64,000 bases of DNA from Pseudomonas sp. BN102 (lineage in GTDB: Bacteria > Pseudomonadota > Gammaproteobacteria > Pseudomonadales > Pseudomonadaceae): assembly GCF_029871245.1 (NCBI RefSeq), contig NZ_SSON01000039.1, positions 1 to 64,000 of the forward strand, written 5' to 3'. The translations under genes and the position numbers were made by a program. Below the pieces are notes generated by a model. That model saw only the letters and a list, made by a program, of their open reading frames with translations. It searched no databases and was not told the DNA's origin. Positions 62,772 to 64,000 of the stretch are shown here, one piece after another (the stretch's first letter is position 1; each line of letters begins with the position of its first letter).

Positions 62772-62870
62772 TGTGGGGGCGAATTCATTCGCCAAGCAGA
62801 CCGCAGGTCTGCCCTTCGGCCTTGCAGGGGGCTGCTGCGCAGCCCTTGGCGAATGAATTCGCCCCTACAG
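62772..62870. repeat. REP-like inverted repeat, long form (second copy)
   Basis: Nearly identical to 1324-1423, including the centre GGCCTTGCAGGGGGCTGCTG ... CGCAGCCCTTGGCGAA. Arms TGTGGGGGCGAATTCATTCG and GCGAATGAATTCGCCCCTAC. Lies between convergent oprG and the epimerase gene. Confidence 0.85.
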
Positions 62871-62892
62871 GGTAGAAGCGAACTGGAACCGA

Positions 62893-63822
62893 TCAGCGCC
62901 CCAGCAGGCGCGAAACGCCCTCGCGCAGCGGCGTCGCCGGCGGGAAGTCGTAACGCAGCAACAGCCGTGTGTTACTCGCCCGTGAATGGCGGATATCGCC
63001 GGCGCGTGGCTCGGCGTGGGTCACCGGTGGCAGGCCACCGAGCACCTCGCCGATGGCGGCGAGCAGTTGCTTGAGGCTGGTGGCCTGGTTGAGGCCGACG
63101 TTCACCGGACCGGCTTCCAGCCACTCCATTTCCAGGGCCTGCACCAGCACTTCCACCAGATCGCCGACATAGACGAAGTCGCGAGTCTGCTCGCCGTCGC
63201 CGAAAACGGTGATCGGCAGGCCGGCCAGGGCGCGCTCGGTGAAGATGCTGATCACCCCGGAATAGGGTGAGGACGGATCCTGGCGCGGCCCGAAGATATT
63301 GAAGAAGCGGAATACCGCAGGCTCCAGTCCATACTGGCGGCGGTAGAAATCCAGGTATTGCTCGCTGGCCAGCTTGTCCACCGCGTAGGGCGTCAGCGGC
63401 GCTTTGGGGGTGTCTTCGTCGATCGCCTGGCCTTCGCCGTTCTGCCCATAGACCGCCGCGCTGGACGCGAAGAGCACCCGCTTCACTCCATTCTCGCGCA
63501 TGGCCTCGCAGACGTTCAGGGTGCCGATGAAGTTGCTCTGGTGGGTCGCCACCGGGTCGTCCACCGAGGCCTGAACCGACGCCACCGCAGCCAGGTGCGC
63601 GACCGCCTTGCAGCCGGCCATGGCCCGCGTCACCAGCGCAGCATCGGCCACGTCACCCTCGACCAGTTCGAGGTGCGGGTTGTCCAGTGCCAGATTGGCG
63701 CGCTTGCCAGTCGAGAGGTTGTCCAGCACGCGAACGGCATGGCCCCTGGCAAGCAGTGCGTCGGCCAGGTGCGAGCCGATGAAGCCGGCGCCGCCAGTGA
63801 TCAGGATGGGAGAGTCAGCCAT
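62893..63822 (-). CDS. NAD-dependent nucleotide-sugar epimerase (extended SDR, GalE-like)
   Basis: 309 residues. NAD fingerprint ILITGGAGFIGSHLADALLA, then VLDNLSTGKRANL, HLAAVASVQASVDDP and the YxxxK catalytic pair in YAVDKLASEQY; substrate part FNIFGPRQDPSSPYSGVIS and DFVYVGDLVEVL. UDP-glucose 4-epimerase-like. ATG at 63822 is inside the end of the following (upstream-transcribed) gene with an 8-base overlap, so the two are coupled. Confidence 0.9.
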   Translation of the reverse strand: MADSPILITGGAGFIGSHLADALLARGHAVRVLDNLSTGKRANLALDNPHLELVEGDVADAALVTRAMAGCKAVAHLAAVASVQASVDDPVATHQSNFIGTLNVCEAMRENGVKRVLFASSAAVYGQNGEGQAIDEDTPKAPLTPYAVDKLASEQYLDFYRRQYGLEPAVFRFFNIFGPRQDPSSPYSGVISIFTERALAGLPITVFGDGEQTRDFVYVGDLVEVLVQALEMEWLEAGPVNVGLNQATSLKQLLAAIGEVLGGLPPVTHAEPRAGDIRHSRASNTRLLLRYDFPPATPLREGVSRLLGR

Positions 63823-64000
63823 GGCGGTAATAACGGTCCAGCAGCGTCGGCAGCGCGGCGCGCCAGGCACGCGGCTTGATGCCGAAGGTATGGAGGATCT
63901 TCTTGCAGGCCAGCACCGCGTTCTGCGGTTCGTCCTGCGCGTCGGGGCGCGCGGCGTGGGCCTGGGGCGTGATGTCCTGCACCTTCAGCGGGTGCAGGCT
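63815..64000 (-). CDS. C-terminal end of a dTDP-4-dehydrorhamnose reductase-like (sugar-nucleotide SDR) protein, truncated by the window
   Basis: 61 residues visible, in frame from the window edge to TGA at 63817-63815: SLHPLKVQDITPQAHAARPD ... NAVLACKKILHTFGIKPRAW ... LPTLLDRYYRHG. The end resembles RfbD-type reductases, and such a gene is upstream of the epimerase in P. aeruginosa (PA4069, from memory). It overlaps the epimerase start by 8 bases, suggesting one operon. Confidence 0.7.
   Translation of the reverse strand, partial: SLHPLKVQDITPQAHAARPDAQDEPQNAVLACKKILHTFGIKPRAWRAALPTLLDRYYRHG

Overview
The window is high-GC Pseudomonas chromosome. Gene order matches, from memory, the P. aeruginosa PAO1 stretch from the ethanolamine genes (PA4022-PA4026) through dedA/mtfA-like/ppa, xseB-ispA-dxs, ribA, pgpA-thiL-nusB-rib genes-nrdR and the Zur-type zinc operon to oprG (PA4067) and an epimerase (PA4068). 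The differences (an AraC-type regulator at the ethanolamine locus, a large insert between ispA and dxs, and an extra metal/thiol operon after ppa) suggest a relative of P. aeruginosa rather than that species. Intergenic REP-like elements typical of Pseudomonas are scattered throughout.

Layout. (1) 1-7938: ethanolamine catabolism: acetaldehyde dehydrogenase (5' truncated by the window), AraC regulator, permease, the adenosylcobalamin-dependent lyase EutBC, and an OprD-type porin. (2) 7958-14663: CoA-transferase family protein, GNAT acetyltransferase, a degenerate phosphatase/kinase pseudoenzyme, DedA, MtfA-like peptidase, inorganic pyrophosphatase. (3) 14664-17039: a visibly more A+T-rich patch with a four-gene minus-strand operon: TlpA thioredoxin, CcdA, a MerP-like periplasmic metal-binding protein with an in-frame UGA exactly at the first Cys of its CxxC motif, and a GDCCVxC-family protein. 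The MerP-like gene is best read as a selenoprotein and is the most interesting item here. (4) 17183-22136: AraC regulator, BASS-type transporter, methyltransferase, lipoprotein, TauE/SafE exporter. (5) 22411-23537: xseB-ispA.

(6) 23653-40387: a hydroxyproline island covering both 4- and 3-hydroxyproline: 4-Hyp epimerase, three-subunit D-Hyp dehydrogenase, PAS-AraC regulator, polar amino-acid ABC importer with an embedded aconitase X (cis-3-Hyp dehydratase), a second proline-racemase-family enzyme with a Ser/Cys active site, DapA-like deaminase, MHS transporter, ketoglutarate-semialdehyde dehydrogenase and, in reverse orientation, an imine reductase. 4-Hyp would end as 2-oxoglutarate and 3-Hyp as proline. 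The same ~85-bp promoter block precedes the epimerase operon and the ABC operon. (7) 40491-44852: PAP2 phosphatase and a single-chain biotin-dependent acyl-CoA carboxylase. This island separates dxs (44951) from its usual partners xseB-ispA.

(8) 46945-55900, all on the minus strand: cobalamin-binding protein, membrane protein, ribA, retropepsin-like protease, and nrdR-ribD-[FMN riboswitch]-ribC-ribB-ribE-nusB-thiL-pgpA. (9) 56014-64000: YbaY-type lipoprotein, methyltransferase, CnoX-like thioredoxin, a His-rich zinc operon (DUF2796, ABC ATPase, permease, DUF3299) behind a Zur-like box, oprG with an ANR-like box, and a nucleotide-sugar epimerase followed by the end of a reductase-like gene.

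All assignments come from reading translated sequence and motifs by eye; no database search was run.
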